Source: an uncultured Caulobacterales bacterium (lineage in GTDB: Bacteria > Pseudomonadota > Alphaproteobacteria > Caulobacterales > Caulobacteraceae). Taken from it: a DNA stretch of 64,000 nt. The DNA lies in contig CAIUMD010000014.1 of assembly GCA_903900155.1 (NCBI GenBank), positions 47,287 to 111,286 of the forward strand, in the 5' to 3' direction. The translations under genes were made by a program, and so were the position numbers. Position 1 is the first letter of the stretch. Each line of letters opens with the position of its first letter. This document shows, piece after piece, positions 43,509 to 53,776 of this stretch. A model generated the notes under the pieces. The model searched no databases. It saw only the letters and a program-made list of their open reading frames with translations, and was not told the origin of the DNA.

Positions 43509-46500
43509 TCAGCTCACGACGAAGGAGTCGAGTTGGATCGAACCCGTCGTCACGCCGATCAGCTTGACGACGTTGTCCAGGTGGGCGCCGCTGCTGTCGA
43601 CATGGCCGACGAACACGAAGGTGTCGTTCCGGACCTGGATGGCGCTGATGCGCGTGGCGTCGCCCGGACTGGCGTTGAGCTGGCTCATCGCCATGCTGAG
43701 CGCCTCGCTGTAGTAGGGCGTGGAGTTGCCCATCAGGCTGACCGTCCCGGTGAAGTTCTCGTCGAACTGCAGGCGATCACCCGGTCGGAAGTCCACGATC
43801 GAGTCGACGCCGTCGCCGCCGATGGAATACGCTACGGAATCGCCGGTCGAGAACCGGAAGACGTCGTTTCCGTCGCCGCCGATCAGCACGTCCGTGCCCT
43901 TGCCGCCGACGATGATATCCGCGCCAGCCTGGCCGTCGATCCGGTCGTCGCCCGCGCCGCCGACCAGATAGTTGCCGAACTCGTCGCCGACCGGCAGGAA
44001 GTTGTCGAGACTGATCTTGTCCAGCGTGGTGTTCGCCAGCTTGACGACACTCTCGACGGCGCCGGTGTTGACGGCGGTGCTGGGCGCGGCGAAGACATAG
44101 ACGTCCGGGCCGACCTGGACGGCCAGATAGGTCAGGTTCTGCGAGGCGATCATCTGCGGCGCGATCGTGGCCGCCGCCGTCCAGCTGGACGCCGTGTACT
44201 CGCCGTAGCGGACGATCTGGACGCGCGGGCCGAACGCCAGCTTGTCGGTGACTTCCCAGTCGGTGATCACGTCGACTCCGGCGTTGCTGGTGGTCGACCA
44301 GATCGTGTCGCCCTTGGCGAAGACGAAGGTGTCCGCGCCATAGCCGCCGGTCAGTTTGTCGGCGCCCTTGCCGCCGATCACGGTGTCGGCTCCTGAGCCG
44401 CCGGTGATCACGTCGTCACCGCCAAAGCCGCGCAGATAGTCCCCGCCCTCCTTGCCGGTGATGACGTCCGCGGCGTCCGTGCCGCCGGCCAGCTTCAGGA
44501 AGGCCATGTCGAGCGAGATGACCTTGCCGGCGTCCGTGATCACCATGCGCTGGCTGGTGTTGCTCATGATCACGCGATCGCCGTAGTTGGCGCCGCCGGT
44601 GGTCGCGTCGATGTCGACGCCGATCGCGTAGACCTCTTCCAGCGCCCAGGTCGAGGTCGAGAAGTCGAGGATCCGGTCCTGGATGGCGTCGACGACGTAC
44701 AGATGCTTGCCGTCGGCGCTGAAATCCATACCGAACACGGCCGTGGCGTACGGATTGAAATCGGCGAGGTTGCCCAGATAGTTCAGACCGCCATCGAAGA
44801 TCGAGATGTACCCCGGATAGTACGCTCGGGCGACCAGGGCCCCATCGCCCGAGATGGCCTGGAGCCCGCTGTTGAAGCCGCCGGTCCAGTCATCATAGGC
44901 GAAGTGGTTGTGCGCCGCCGTCTGCCCCTTGCCGGTCTCGAGGATGTACAATGGCCCGGTCGAGATGCTGATCGGGGCCATGAGAACCTTCTTCAGGTCG
45001 TCGCTCGCCGAGAATACGCCCGATTGGGGATAGTAGTTTTCCACGCCTTGGGTGAACTGGCCTGTGGTGGGGTCCAGCGTGGTCAGCGGGGGCATGCTGA
45101 AGTTGGGTGAATACTGGCTAAGGACGATCTTACCGTCGCTCATGAAGGCCACGTCGTAGAAGCCATAACCGTTCACCGACGTGGTCCGGAAATCCTGCAC
45201 CGCCCCGGTTTGCAGGTCGAGGATGTGAACCACCGCCATCTTGTACTGCGCGCCGCCCGGCGACGAGCGGTCTTGAACCTGCCCCTCCGGCCAGATAGCG
45301 GCCGTCCGGCGACAGGGCCATGCCCCCCAGATCGGTCCCGACCTTGATGCTGAAGTGCTGACCGGTCACGGTGTCGATACCGGCCACGTTACCGTCGACG
45401 GTGGCGACATAGGCCTGTCGGCCGTCGGCCGACAGGATGGTGTCCTTGAAGCCCTCGGCCGAGGTCACCAGCACCTTCGGCGCGATCAGGTTGTCCACCG
45501 TCACCGTCGTGGTCGACGGCGACAGCGTCACCGACTTATCCGAGAACTTCAGCGTCTCGATGTTCAGCAGGGTGTCGACGCCCTCGGACACGCCGCGCAC
45601 AGTCCAGGTTCCGTTGGCGTTGCGGGTCCAGGTGTAGTCCTTGGATGCGCCGAAATAGATCGCCGTATCCGCGCCCGCACCGCCGTCGATGATGTCGTCG
45701 CCCGCTCCCCCCTCGAAGGTATTGGCGTTGGCGTCGCCGATCAGGATGTCCGCGTACACCGAGCCCTTCAGACCCTCGAAGTTCGTGAGGGTGTCGACCC
45801 CTGCGCCTTGCGTATCCTGGGCGATGCCGACCTTGGAGAGATCGACCCGGACGCCTTGGGAGGCGCTGCGATAGGCCGCGATGTCGAAGCCCGCGCCGCC
45901 GTCCATGACGTCGTTGCCCGTGAGGCCTTCGATGACGTTGGCGCCGGCGTCGCCGGTCAGATGGTCGTCGCCGTGTCCCCCGATCAGGTTTTCGACGCCG
46001 CGCAGATCGACGTGGAAATCCTTGGCGATTTCCTGGTCCCCGACGATCCGCAGGTCGACCGTCACGCCGGTGTAGGTAAAGGTCTGAAGGGTGTCGTTTC
46101 CTTCGCCGCCGTCGACGATCGTCGAACCGGTGGTGACGGACAGCTGATCATTGCCCGCGCCGCCGATCAGCATGTCGCCGGCGCCGGTATAGCTGCCGAT
46201 CAGGAAGTCATCGCCATCGCCGCCGTCCAGCGTGTCACGGCCGTTCACGGCGGTGATGATGTCGTTACCCGCGTCGCCGAACAGATAATTCTCGGCGTCG
46301 TTGCCGGTGATGAGGTCCGTGTAGGCCGAGCCCATCGCCGCTTCGATCGACGTCAGCCAATCGCTGGTCAGCGGCGCGCCTCCCGTCGGCATCACGCCCA
46401 TCTGCAGGTTGATGGTCACGCCCTTGCTGCTGAACGCGTAGTCGACCGTGTCCCAACCTTCGCCGCCGTCGATGACGTTGACGCCGTTGCCGCCCGACAG

Positions 46501-47256
46501 GTGGTCGTCGCCCGCGCCGCCGTACAGCTTGTCGTTGCCGTCCGAGCCCCACAGGTAGTTGTCCTTGGCGTCGCCGGTCAGGACGTCGTCGAACTTGCTC
46601 CCGTACAGCCGCTCGACGCCGGTGATGGTGTCGGTCCCGGCGCCGCCGGTGTTCTGGGCTGTGGCCTTGGTCAGGTCGACGGTGACCCCGGCCGTGGCGT
46701 TCTCGTACGAACTCCAGTCGATGCCCGCGCCGCCCTTGATGATGTCGTCGCCCGCGCCGCCGACCATATAGTCGTCGCCGTCGCCGCCATCGAGGACGTC
46801 GTTACCCGCGTCCCCCCACAGGGTGTCGTTGCCCTTGCCGCCGCTGATCGTGTCATTGCCGGTGTCGCCCACCAGCATGTTGTCCTTGGCGTCGCCCGTC
46901 AGCGTGTCGTTGAAGACCGAGCCGTAGAGGTTCTCGATGCCGGACAGCTTGTCCGTGCCGCCGCCGCCGGTGTTCTGTGAGCCGGTGATGTTCAGGTCGA
47001 CCTTCACGCCGGCCGTGGCGTCCTCATAGGCCGCCCAGTCGTTGCCGTCGCCGCCGTCGAGGGTGTCGTTGTCCGCGCCGCCCAGCAGATAGTCGTCGCC
47101 GGCGCCGCCCAGCAGGGTGTCGTTGCCGTCGTGTCCGGCCAGGACGTCGTCGCCCGCCAGGCCCTTCAGCGTGTCGTTGCCGCCGAGGCCGTAAATCGTG
47201 TCGCTGTCCGCGCCGCCCGTCAGGGTGTCGGCGTTTTGCGTGCCTTGCAGATCCAT
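43509..47256 (-). pseudogene. RTX calcium-binding repeat protein with beta-propeller, frameshifted
   Basis: From ATG 47254-47256 the protein starts MDLQGTQNADTLTGGADSDT and runs through about 560 residues of RTX nonapeptides (GGxGNDxLxG). It then enters a propeller-like region (QHFSIKVGTDLGGMALSPDG) and loses frame at about 45281-45292. The next frame continues EGQVQDRSSPGGAQYKMAVV, more propeller strands, then further RTX repeats to the TAA/TGA end near 43509. The two open parts are 45130-47256 and 43509-45239. Joined, with one extra base removed, it would be about 1248 residues, a type I secretion substrate. Either a true mutation or a sequencing error in a CCCC/GGCC run. Confidence 0.75.
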
Positions 47257-47510
47257 TGTCGAACTCCCCCAAACCTGAACACAACCGAAGCGTGACCTAG
47301 GGACTGCAAAGCTGGCGCCGAACCGCTTTCAGCCTTTTGGGGAGAATTAACGACGAAAGCGGTCGCCCGGAGCGCGAACTGTGCCGCTTCGGCACAGGCG
47401 GGCCTTACGCCGCTAGGGACTCATCCACAGGTTGGCGCATTTCGAGAAGGGGCGTGGCGCGCGATGTTCAGCCTTTTCGGACCATCGCGACGCCACGCGT
47501 TGAGGTGGAG

Positions 47511-49493
47511 TTAAAGCCCCAGGATCGAACCGGCGTCGATCGAGGAGAGGCTGGCGCCGGTCAGGACGATCATCTCGTCATAGCCTGTCCCCTCGTCACC
47601 CAGGTCGGCATAGAGGAGGACGTCGCCGCCTGCCTGCACCGCCACGTAGCGAATGCCTTCGCCCGCGAACAGCGAGGCCAGGCCCACCGGGCTCGGGGCT
47701 TCCAGTTCGGCGTAGTTGGTCACCGAGCCGGCCGGGCTGTCCAGGAACTGGATGTGGTCCTCGGCGGTGAAGTCGGCGATCGTATCCGGCGCCGAGGCCA
47801 GGCTTTCGTCCGTCGCGAACACGAAGGTATCCGCCCCGACGCCGCCGTTCAGCAGGTCCTGGCCCGCACCGCCGCGAAGCTCGTCCGCGCCGTCGCCGCC
47901 GAGCAGCACGTCGTCGCCGGCCGCGCCATACAGCCAGTCGTCGCCTTGATCGCCCGACAGACGGTTGGCGCCGGAATCGCCGTGGAACGAGTCGGCCAGC
48001 TGCGTGCCGAGGATGTTCTCGACGTTCGAGAGCGTCAGCACGACGCCGGGCGCGACGGTCTGGGTCGCCTTGCCCAGGTCGACGGAGACCCCGGTCGAGA
48101 AGACCGCGCCGGTCGTGCTGAAGGCCAGGGTGTCGACATCCGCCCCGCCGTCGACGACGCGGTCGGTAGTGTAGTTCGACACCTCGAGGAGGTCGTTGCC
48201 CGTTCCCCCCAGCATGGTGTCGTTGGAGTTGCCGCTCTGGAGCGTGTCGTTGCCGTCGCCGCCGATCATGAGCGAACCGGAAGACGCCGCGCCGAAAGGC
48301 CAACCGGTCGCGAGCAGGTCATTTCCGTCACCGCCATCCAGCACGTCGGCGCCGCCCTTGCCCTCGATCATGTCGTTGCCCGCGCCGCCGCTGATGTGGT
48401 TGTCGCCGGTGCTGCCGACGATCCAATCCTGGCCATCCGAGCCGATCGCATTCTCGATGGAGGTCAGGGTGTCTTGAACCTCGATCCCCCAGGGGCCGAA
48501 GACTGACACGCTCTGGTTCAAGAGGTTGATGAAGAGCTGGCCGGAGGCGACTGCGCCCTCGTAGCTGACCGTGTCGTTGCCAGACCCGCCATCGATGACA
48601 TTCTTGCCTGCGCCGCCGTTCAGATAGTCGTCGCCGTCTCCGCCACGCAATGTGTCATTACCGTCGCGACCGTACAGCTGGTCGTCTCCCGCACCGCCGC
48701 TCAGCACATTGTCGTTGGCGTCGCCGATGAGGGTGTCGCCGGCGTTGCTGCCGGTCAGGTTCTCGACGCTGCTGATGGTGATCGCCACGCCCGAGGCGAC
48801 CGTCTGGACGCCCGTCTTGTTCAGGTCGACGACGACGCCGCTGGAGAAGCTTCTGAAGATGTCGTCGGTGAAGGCCAGCGTGTCCACGCCCGTCCCGCCG
48901 TCGACGACGCGGGTCGTCGCGTAGTTCCGAACGCTCAGGCTGTCATTGCCGGCCCCGCCCAGCATGGTGTCGTTGGAATTGCCGCTGCCGAGGCTGTCGT
49001 CGCCGTCGCCGCCGATCATCAGCGAACCCGCCTGCGTTGGGTCGAAATAGCTGTCGGTGCTGATCGCGTCGTTGCCCTCGCCGCCGTCCAGCACGTCGGC
49101 GCCGCCCTTGCCTTCCAGCTTGTCGTCGCCCTTGCCGCCGTACAGTTTGTTGTCGCCCAGCGTGCCGACCATCCAGTCCACGCCCGTCGAGCCGATGGCG
49201 TTCTCGATCGAGACCAGCTTGTCCGTCCACGGGCTGGGGTTCGGACCCAGTTCCCAGGCCGAGCCGCCCAGATGGATCATCAGGAAGCTCATGGCCGGCG
49301 CGGGATCGGCATCCTCGTAGCTGACCGTGTCCTCGCCCGCGCCGCCGTCCAGCGTGTCGCTGCCGGCCCCGCCGTTCAGCAGGTCGTCGCCGTCGCCGCC
49401 TTGCAGGCTGTCATTGCCGCCCAGGCCCAGGATGGTGTCCGCGTCGGCCGTGCCGACCAGGATATCGTCGCCTGCGGTTCCCGTCAGATACAT
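47511..49493 (-). CDS. RTX calcium-binding repeat protein with internal duplication
   Basis: 660 residues from ATG 49491-49493 (MYLTGTAGDDILVGTADADT). Nearly all of it is RTX repeats (GGDGDDLLNGGAGSDTLDGG). A module of about 260 residues occurs twice: each has SIENAIGS, then EGKGGADVLDGG, then SLMIGGDG, SGNSNDTMLGG and a VDGG-VDTLAF block. The C-terminal 90 residues (PDTIADFTAEDHIQFLDSPA) fit a type I secretion signal region. RTX repeats bind Ca2+ and fold after export. No ABC/HlyD secretion genes are in the window. Confidence 0.88.
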   Translation of the reverse strand: MYLTGTAGDDILVGTADADTILGLGGNDSLQGGDGDDLLNGGAGSDTLDGGAGEDTVSYEDADPAPAMSFLMIHLGGSAWELGPNPSPWTDKLVSIENAIGSTGVDWMVGTLGDNKLYGGKGDDKLEGKGGADVLDGGEGNDAISTDSYFDPTQAGSLMIGGDGDDSLGSGNSNDTMLGGAGNDSLSVRNYATTRVVDGGTGVDTLAFTDDIFRSFSSGVVVDLNKTGVQTVASGVAITISSVENLTGSNAGDTLIGDANDNVLSGGAGDDQLYGRDGNDTLRGGDGDDYLNGGAGKNVIDGGSGNDTVSYEGAVASGQLFINLLNQSVSVFGPWGIEVQDTLTSIENAIGSDGQDWIVGSTGDNHISGGAGNDMIEGKGGADVLDGGDGNDLLATGWPFGAASSGSLMIGGDGNDTLQSGNSNDTMLGGTGNDLLEVSNYTTDRVVDGGADVDTLAFSTTGAVFSTGVSVDLGKATQTVAPGVVLTLSNVENILGTQLADSFHGDSGANRLSGDQGDDWLYGAAGDDVLLGGDGADELRGGAGQDLLNGGVGADTFVFATDESLASAPDTIADFTAEDHIQFLDSPAGSVTNYAELEAPSPVGLASLFAGEGIRYVAVQAGGDVLLYADLGDEGTGYDEMIVLTGASLSSIDAGSILGL

Positions 49494-49620
49494 GCGTAGA
49501 CCTCCAGCCCCCGGATGGGGCGGAGGCATTGACGATCAACCCAAGATCGTTCTCAAGTGAATTTTTCGCGTTTTAGACGATAATCATAAAGAGCAACCTT
49601 GAGTTAACGCAGCCGTCGGA

Positions 49621-50562
49621 TCAGAACAGCAGATCCTTGGCCAACAGGGCGTGGACGCCCTTCTCGCCATTGACGGTCTGGGTGACACGGAAGTCCACGG
49701 CCAGGGAGCAGAACTGGTAGGCCTGGACGCGGGTCAGGCGGGTGCGGGCGGTGATGAAATCGATCGTCTGGCGCAGGGCCTGCTTCATGGCCAGGTCCAG
49801 GTCCTCGTTGAAACCCATCAGGATGTAGTGGGTCGGCGTCTCGGCGCGGGGCCATACGAAGCTCGCGGCCTTGTGCAACACGAAGGTGAACGTCCCCGTC
49901 AGGCCCATCTCCAGCGCGTTGACGCAGACCTCGCCATCGCCCTGGCGGCCGTGGCCGTCGCCGACCGAGAAGTTCGCGCCCGGAACCCAGACCGGCAGGT
50001 ACAGGGTCGCGCCGGCGGTGAGCTCCTTGTTGTCCATGTTGCCGCCGTGCTCGCGCGGTTCGCGGCTGGAGAGGCGGCCGTACTTGGCGGGCGGCGCGAC
50101 GCCCATCGTGCCGAAGAACGGGGCCAGCGGCAGCTGCGGTCCCCACTCCGGCTTGCAGACGCCCCGCGCCTTGTCGACGGCGATATGGCTGACATGGCGG
50201 TCCGGGAAGTCCTCCGGCAGCGTCCCGGCCAGCGGCCGGACAGCGCAATAGCCCCAATCGTTGTTGGGCTCGATCGCCTCGATCCGCACCTCCAGCATGT
50301 CGCCCGGCTCGGCGCCGGCGATGGCCACGGGGCCCGTGAGAATGTGCGGGCCGATGCGAGCCGGGTTGCTGTCGTGGATGGCCTGCAGCGCGGCCGGCAC
50401 GGCATAGGGCGAGCCGGGCGGCGGCATCACCTCGGTCCCGCCCGAGACGCATTCGAAGGTCACGCTGTCGCCGGGGTTCACCGTCAGCACGGGATCGAAC
50501 GCCGCGTCGAACATGCCAAAGCGGACGGTGTCGGGAGCCGAGGCCAGTCGGTGATGCGCCAT
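49621..50562 (-). CDS. Acetamidase/formamidase family protein
   Basis: 313 residues from ATG 50560-50562 (MAHHRLASAPDTVRFGMFDA). FmdA/AmdA family: LTVNPGDSVTFECVSGG, NPARIGPHILTGPVAIAGAE, PAKYGRLSSREPREHGGNMD, and VGDGHGRQGDGEVCVNALEM. These zinc-dependent amidases release ammonia from formamide or other short amides. It is divergent from the hpxX-hpxY-hpxZ genes, so it may handle an amide formed in oxalurate breakdown; the substrate is inference. Confidence 0.85.
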   Translation of the reverse strand: MAHHRLASAPDTVRFGMFDAAFDPVLTVNPGDSVTFECVSGGTEVMPPPGSPYAVPAALQAIHDSNPARIGPHILTGPVAIAGAEPGDMLEVRIEAIEPNNDWGYCAVRPLAGTLPEDFPDRHVSHIAVDKARGVCKPEWGPQLPLAPFFGTMGVAPPAKYGRLSSREPREHGGNMDNKELTAGATLYLPVWVPGANFSVGDGHGRQGDGEVCVNALEMGLTGTFTFVLHKAASFVWPRAETPTHYILMGFNEDLDLAMKQALRQTIDFITARTRLTRVQAYQFCSLAVDFRVTQTVNGEKGVHALLAKDLLF

Positions 50563-50787
50563 CAAGTAAGCCTTTCCTTACATGCGCATCTCGCGCTCAC
50601 GCGAGCGTGGACCCAAGGCTTGGCGCGTCGATCGAAGGCAGATCGTCCTTCCCTGCCCTTCCCGCAGGCGTTCGGCGTCGTGAGTGACGACGGCTTGGGC
50701 GGATCATCGTTCCAGGCCAAGCGGGACTGGCGCCGCCGGGGAACCCGGGTGTATGAAATTTTTTCTTACTTATGGAGTCGAGGCTGC
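50563..50787. other. Divergent promoter region of the formamidase and hpx genes
   Basis: 225 bp holding both promoters. A short hairpin CGCTCACGCGAGCG lies near 50594-50607. An AT-rich run (GAAATTTTTTCTTACTTATG, 50755-50774) precedes hpxX. I saw no clear operator. Confidence 0.4.
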
Positions 50788-51006
50788 ATGGCTCTGGACG
50801 TGGAAACGCAAGGCTTTCTGGACCTCAGGGACGTCGAGATCGGTCCTTGGACCGCCGCCCGCGCCGCCGAGCGCGACCTGGCCATCCCGTCCACGATCCT
50901 GCCCGGCTTGATCGACAACATCGCCCTCTTACGCACCCAGACCAGCCTGTTCGTCTCCGCGCTCGGAGAGGCCGCCGGCGAGGCTCCGGAGGTCTTTGAA
51001 CCGTGA
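50788..51006 (+). CDS. hpxX: AtzG-like small subunit (HpxX-type, DUF4089)
   Basis: 72 residues from ATG 50788-50790: MALDVETQGFLDLRDVEIGP, then STILPGLIDNIALLRTQTSL. The size, helical content and IDNIALLRTQ helix fit the AtzG/HpxX family that forms a complex with AtzE-type amidases (GatC-like). It overlaps the amidase start by 4 bp (GTGA). The family match is by eye; context with hpxY and hpxZ is the stronger argument. Confidence 0.7.
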   Translation: MALDVETQGFLDLRDVEIGPWTAARAAERDLAIPSTILPGLIDNIALLRTQTSLFVSALGEAAGEAPEVFEP

Positions 51007-52385
51007 GCTTCTGCAGCGTCGTCGAGATCGCCGGCGAGGTCCGCGCCGGCCGCGTCACCGCCCGGGCCGTGACCGAGGCCACCCTCTCGCGCATCGCCCG
51101 CCTGGATGGCGCGATCAACGCCTTCACCGCCGTCACCGCCGAGCGCGCCCTGGCCCAGGCGGACGCGGTCGACGCCGGCCAGGTGACCGGTCCGCTGGCT
51201 GGCGTGCCGTTCGCCGTGAAGAACCTGTTCGACATCGAGGGCCTGCCGACCATCGCCGGCTCCAAGATCCGCCGCGACGCCGCGCCGCCTGCGCACGATG
51301 CGACGCTGGTGCAGCGCCTGACCGCCGCCGGAGCGATCCTGGTCGGCGCGTTGAACATGGACGAGTTCGCCTACGGCTTCGTCACCGAGAACGCCCATGA
51401 CGGGCCGGTCCACAATCCGCACGACCCGACGCGGATCGCCGGCGGCTCGTCGGGCGGTTCGGCGGCGGCCGTGACGGCGGGGCTGGTCCCCCTGACCCTG
51501 GGCTCGGACACCAACGGCTCGATCCGCATCCCGGCCGGCCTGTGCGGCGTGTTCGGGCTGAAGCCCACCTATGGCCGCCTGTCGCGCCAGGGAACGTTCC
51601 CGTTCGTCGAGAGCCTGGACCATGTCGGCCCGTTCGCGCGGTCGGTCGAGGACCTGGCCCTGGCCTATGACGTCATGCAGGGCGCCGATCCTGAGGGCGA
51701 CCACATCTGCGTGCGCGAGGCCGAACCGCTATCCGGCCGCCTCGACGAGCTCGCTGAACGGCCCTTGCGCGTCGGCGTGCTGGGCGGCTGGTTCCAGCAA
51801 GGCGCATTCCCGGAAGTGCTGGAGGCCCTGGGCCGCGTCGCCATGGCGCTGAAGGCCGACGACCTGGTCCAACTGCCCGGCGCGGCCGCCGCCCGCGCCG
51901 CCGCCTTCAACCTGACCGCCTTCGAGGGCGGGCAGCTGCACCACGACGACCTGGCCGCTCGGGCCATGGCATACGACCCCGCCGTCCGCGATCGCCTGCT
52001 GGCCGGGGCGCTGCTGCCCGAGGGTGTTCACCGCGCGGCCCAGCGCTATCGCACCGTCTTCCGCGACCAGGTGCGCGAAGTCTTCCAGCGCTACGACATC
52101 CTGCTGGCTCCGGCCTCGGTGTGCCCCGCCCCGCCGATCGGCCAGGCGACCATGGAGGTGGACGGGGCCCCCGTCTCGGTGCGCAAGAACCTCGGCGCCT
52201 TCACCCAGCCGATCAGCTATGTCGGCCTGCCCGTGGTGGCCGCGCCGGTGAACCGTCCGGGGTGCTTGCCGATCGGCGTGCAGATCATCGCCCCGGCCTG
52301 GCGCGAGGACTTGGCCTTCGCCGCCGCCCTGCGCCTGCAACGCGCAGGCATCGTGGCCGCCCATCCCCCAAAAGGCGCCCTATGA
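51003..52385 (+). CDS. hpxY: AtzE-family amidase (HpxY-type oxalurate amidase)
   Basis: 460 residues starting at GTG 51003-51005. Amidase-signature family with Lys K73 (VPFAVKNLFDIEG) and the Ser-cis-Ser-Lys pocket in IAGGSSGGSAAAVTAG, followed by GSDTNGSIRIPAGLCGVFG. The AtzE subgroup is supported by flanking AtzG- and AtzH-like genes; in Klebsiella the same trio (hpxXYZ) serves oxalurate catabolism. GatA is the alternative, but no GatB is adjacent. Overlaps hpxX and hpxZ. Confidence 0.85.
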   Translation: MSFCSVVEIAGEVRAGRVTARAVTEATLSRIARLDGAINAFTAVTAERALAQADAVDAGQVTGPLAGVPFAVKNLFDIEGLPTIAGSKIRRDAAPPAHDATLVQRLTAAGAILVGALNMDEFAYGFVTENAHDGPVHNPHDPTRIAGGSSGGSAAAVTAGLVPLTLGSDTNGSIRIPAGLCGVFGLKPTYGRLSRQGTFPFVESLDHVGPFARSVEDLALAYDVMQGADPEGDHICVREAEPLSGRLDELAERPLRVGVLGGWFQQGAFPEVLEALGRVAMALKADDLVQLPGAAAARAAAFNLTAFEGGQLHHDDLAARAMAYDPAVRDRLLAGALLPEGVHRAAQRYRTVFRDQVREVFQRYDILLAPASVCPAPPIGQATMEVDGAPVSVRKNLGAFTQPISYVGLPVVAAPVNRPGCLPIGVQIIAPAWREDLAFAAALRLQRAGIVAAHPPKGAL

Positions 52386-52786
52386 TCGTCAACGATCCCG
52401 CCGTGTTGGCGCAGGTCACCGCTCTGGTCGACGCCTATGAGGCGGCGCTGATGAGCAACGACGTCGAGGCCCTGGACGGCGCATTCTGGAATTCGCCCCA
52501 CACCGTGCGGCTGGGCGTGGCCGAGAACCTGTGGGGCTTTGCTGAGATCGCCGCCTTCCGCGTCGGCCGGGCCGGCGGCTCCCCGCCACGCACGCGGCTG
52601 CGCACCGAGATCACGACCTTCGGGTCGGACTTCGCCGTCGCCAATGTCGAGTTCCGCCGCGACGACACCGGCAAGATCGGCCGCCAGAGCCAGACCTGGA
52701 TCCGCACCGACGACGGCTGGAAGGTCGCCTGCGCCCACGTGTCCCTGATGCAAGGCGGGGCCGATCAGCGCCTCGCCTCGAACTAA
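52382..52786 (+). CDS. hpxZ: AtzH-like protein (HpxZ-type, SnoaL-like fold)
   Basis: 134 residues from ATG 52382-52384, overlapping the hpxY stop. Start MIVNDPAVLAQVTALVDAYE, then NSPHTVRLGVAENLWGFAEI, RVGRAGGSPPRTRL and RQSQTWIRTDDGWKVACAHV. This is the DUF3225/HpxZ family with a cystatin/SnoaL-like barrel. It accompanies AtzE-type amidases. Its precise role in oxalurate breakdown is not settled. Confidence 0.88.
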   Translation: MIVNDPAVLAQVTALVDAYEAALMSNDVEALDGAFWNSPHTVRLGVAENLWGFAEIAAFRVGRAGGSPPRTRLRTEITTFGSDFAVANVEFRRDDTGKIGRQSQTWIRTDDGWKVACAHVSLMQGGADQRLASN

Positions 52787-52807
52787 GAAAAGCGCTAGAG
52801 CCTCCGA

Positions 52808-53773
52808 ATGACGACCAAGATCATCTTCGACACCGACCCCGGCATCGACGACGCGATGGCCCTGCTGTTCATCGAGGCGAGCCCCGCCCTCGACCTGATC
52901 GCGGTGACGACCATCTTCGGCAATTCCGACATCGAGACCACGACGCGCAACGCGCTGTACCTGAAGGACCGCTTCGGCCTGAAGGCCCCGGTCTACAAGG
53001 GGACGGACAAGCCGCTGACCCGCCCGCGCAACCCCTCGCCGACCTTCGTGCACGGCGTGAACGGCCTGGGCGACGTCGAGCTGACCGGCCTGATCCCGGC
53101 CCAGCCCGAGGCCAAGCCCGCCCACCAGGCGATCATCGACCTGGCCCGCCAGTATCCGGGCGAGGTGGTGTTGTGCGCCGTCGGTCCGCTGACCAACCTC
53201 GCTTTGGCGCTGCAGGCCGATCCGGAAGTCGCCACGCTGCTGAAGTCCGTGGTCATCATGGGCGGCGCGTTCGGCGTGGCCGGCAAGCCGGGCAATGTCA
53301 CGCCGGTGGCCGAGGCCAATATCTGGAACGACCCGGAAGCGGCCGACCAGGTCTTCACCGCGCCGTGGAACCTGACGGCGGTCAGCCTGGACGTGACCAC
53401 CCAGGTGGTGATGTCGCCGGAATTCATGGAAGCGCTGGCGGCCGGCGGATCCGACGCCGGCGGGTTCCTGAACGACATCTCCAAGCCCTATGCGGCGTTC
53501 TACGGCGGCCGTGACGGCATCGTCGGTTGCTGCGTGCATGACGCCGCGGCGGTGGCGTTCGTGATCGATCCCACGCTGTTCCAGGTGCGCCGTGGGGCCG
53601 TGCGGGTGGTGACCGAGGGGATCACGCTCGGGCAGACCTGTCAGAGCCCTGAGGGCGAGCTGTTTGGGCCGTCGGCTTGGGATGATCAGCCGGTGCAGGC
53701 GGCGACGATCGCCGTGGATGGGGAGCGGCTGCTGAAGCTCTATGCCGACACGATGAAGGCCGCGCACGACTGA
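52808..53773 (+). CDS. Inosine/uridine-preferring nucleoside hydrolase
   Basis: 321 residues. The Asp cluster DTDPGIDDAMALL (8-20) coordinates the catalytic Ca2+; later motifs are AVGPLTNLALALQADPE, VVIMGGAFG, and the C-terminal VHDAAAVAFVIDP with the Asp ligand. It splits ribonucleosides into base and ribose and so feeds free purines (hypoxanthine, guanine) into the neighbouring guaD and xdh enzymes. It lies 22 bp after hpxZ and could be co-transcribed. Confidence 0.92.
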   Translation: MTTKIIFDTDPGIDDAMALLFIEASPALDLIAVTTIFGNSDIETTTRNALYLKDRFGLKAPVYKGTDKPLTRPRNPSPTFVHGVNGLGDVELTGLIPAQPEAKPAHQAIIDLARQYPGEVVLCAVGPLTNLALALQADPEVATLLKSVVIMGGAFGVAGKPGNVTPVAEANIWNDPEAADQVFTAPWNLTAVSLDVTTQVVMSPEFMEALAAGGSDAGGFLNDISKPYAAFYGGRDGIVGCCVHDAAAVAFVIDPTLFQVRRGAVRVVTEGITLGQTCQSPEGELFGPSAWDDQPVQAATIAVDGERLLKLYADTMKAAHD

Positions 53774-53776
53774 TTG

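Noticed and set aside
43509..49493. Regular short DNA repeats that could suggest a CRISPR array
   Set aside because: The periodicity is in-frame 27 bp, encoding RTX nonapeptides; there are no constant direct repeats with unique spacers.
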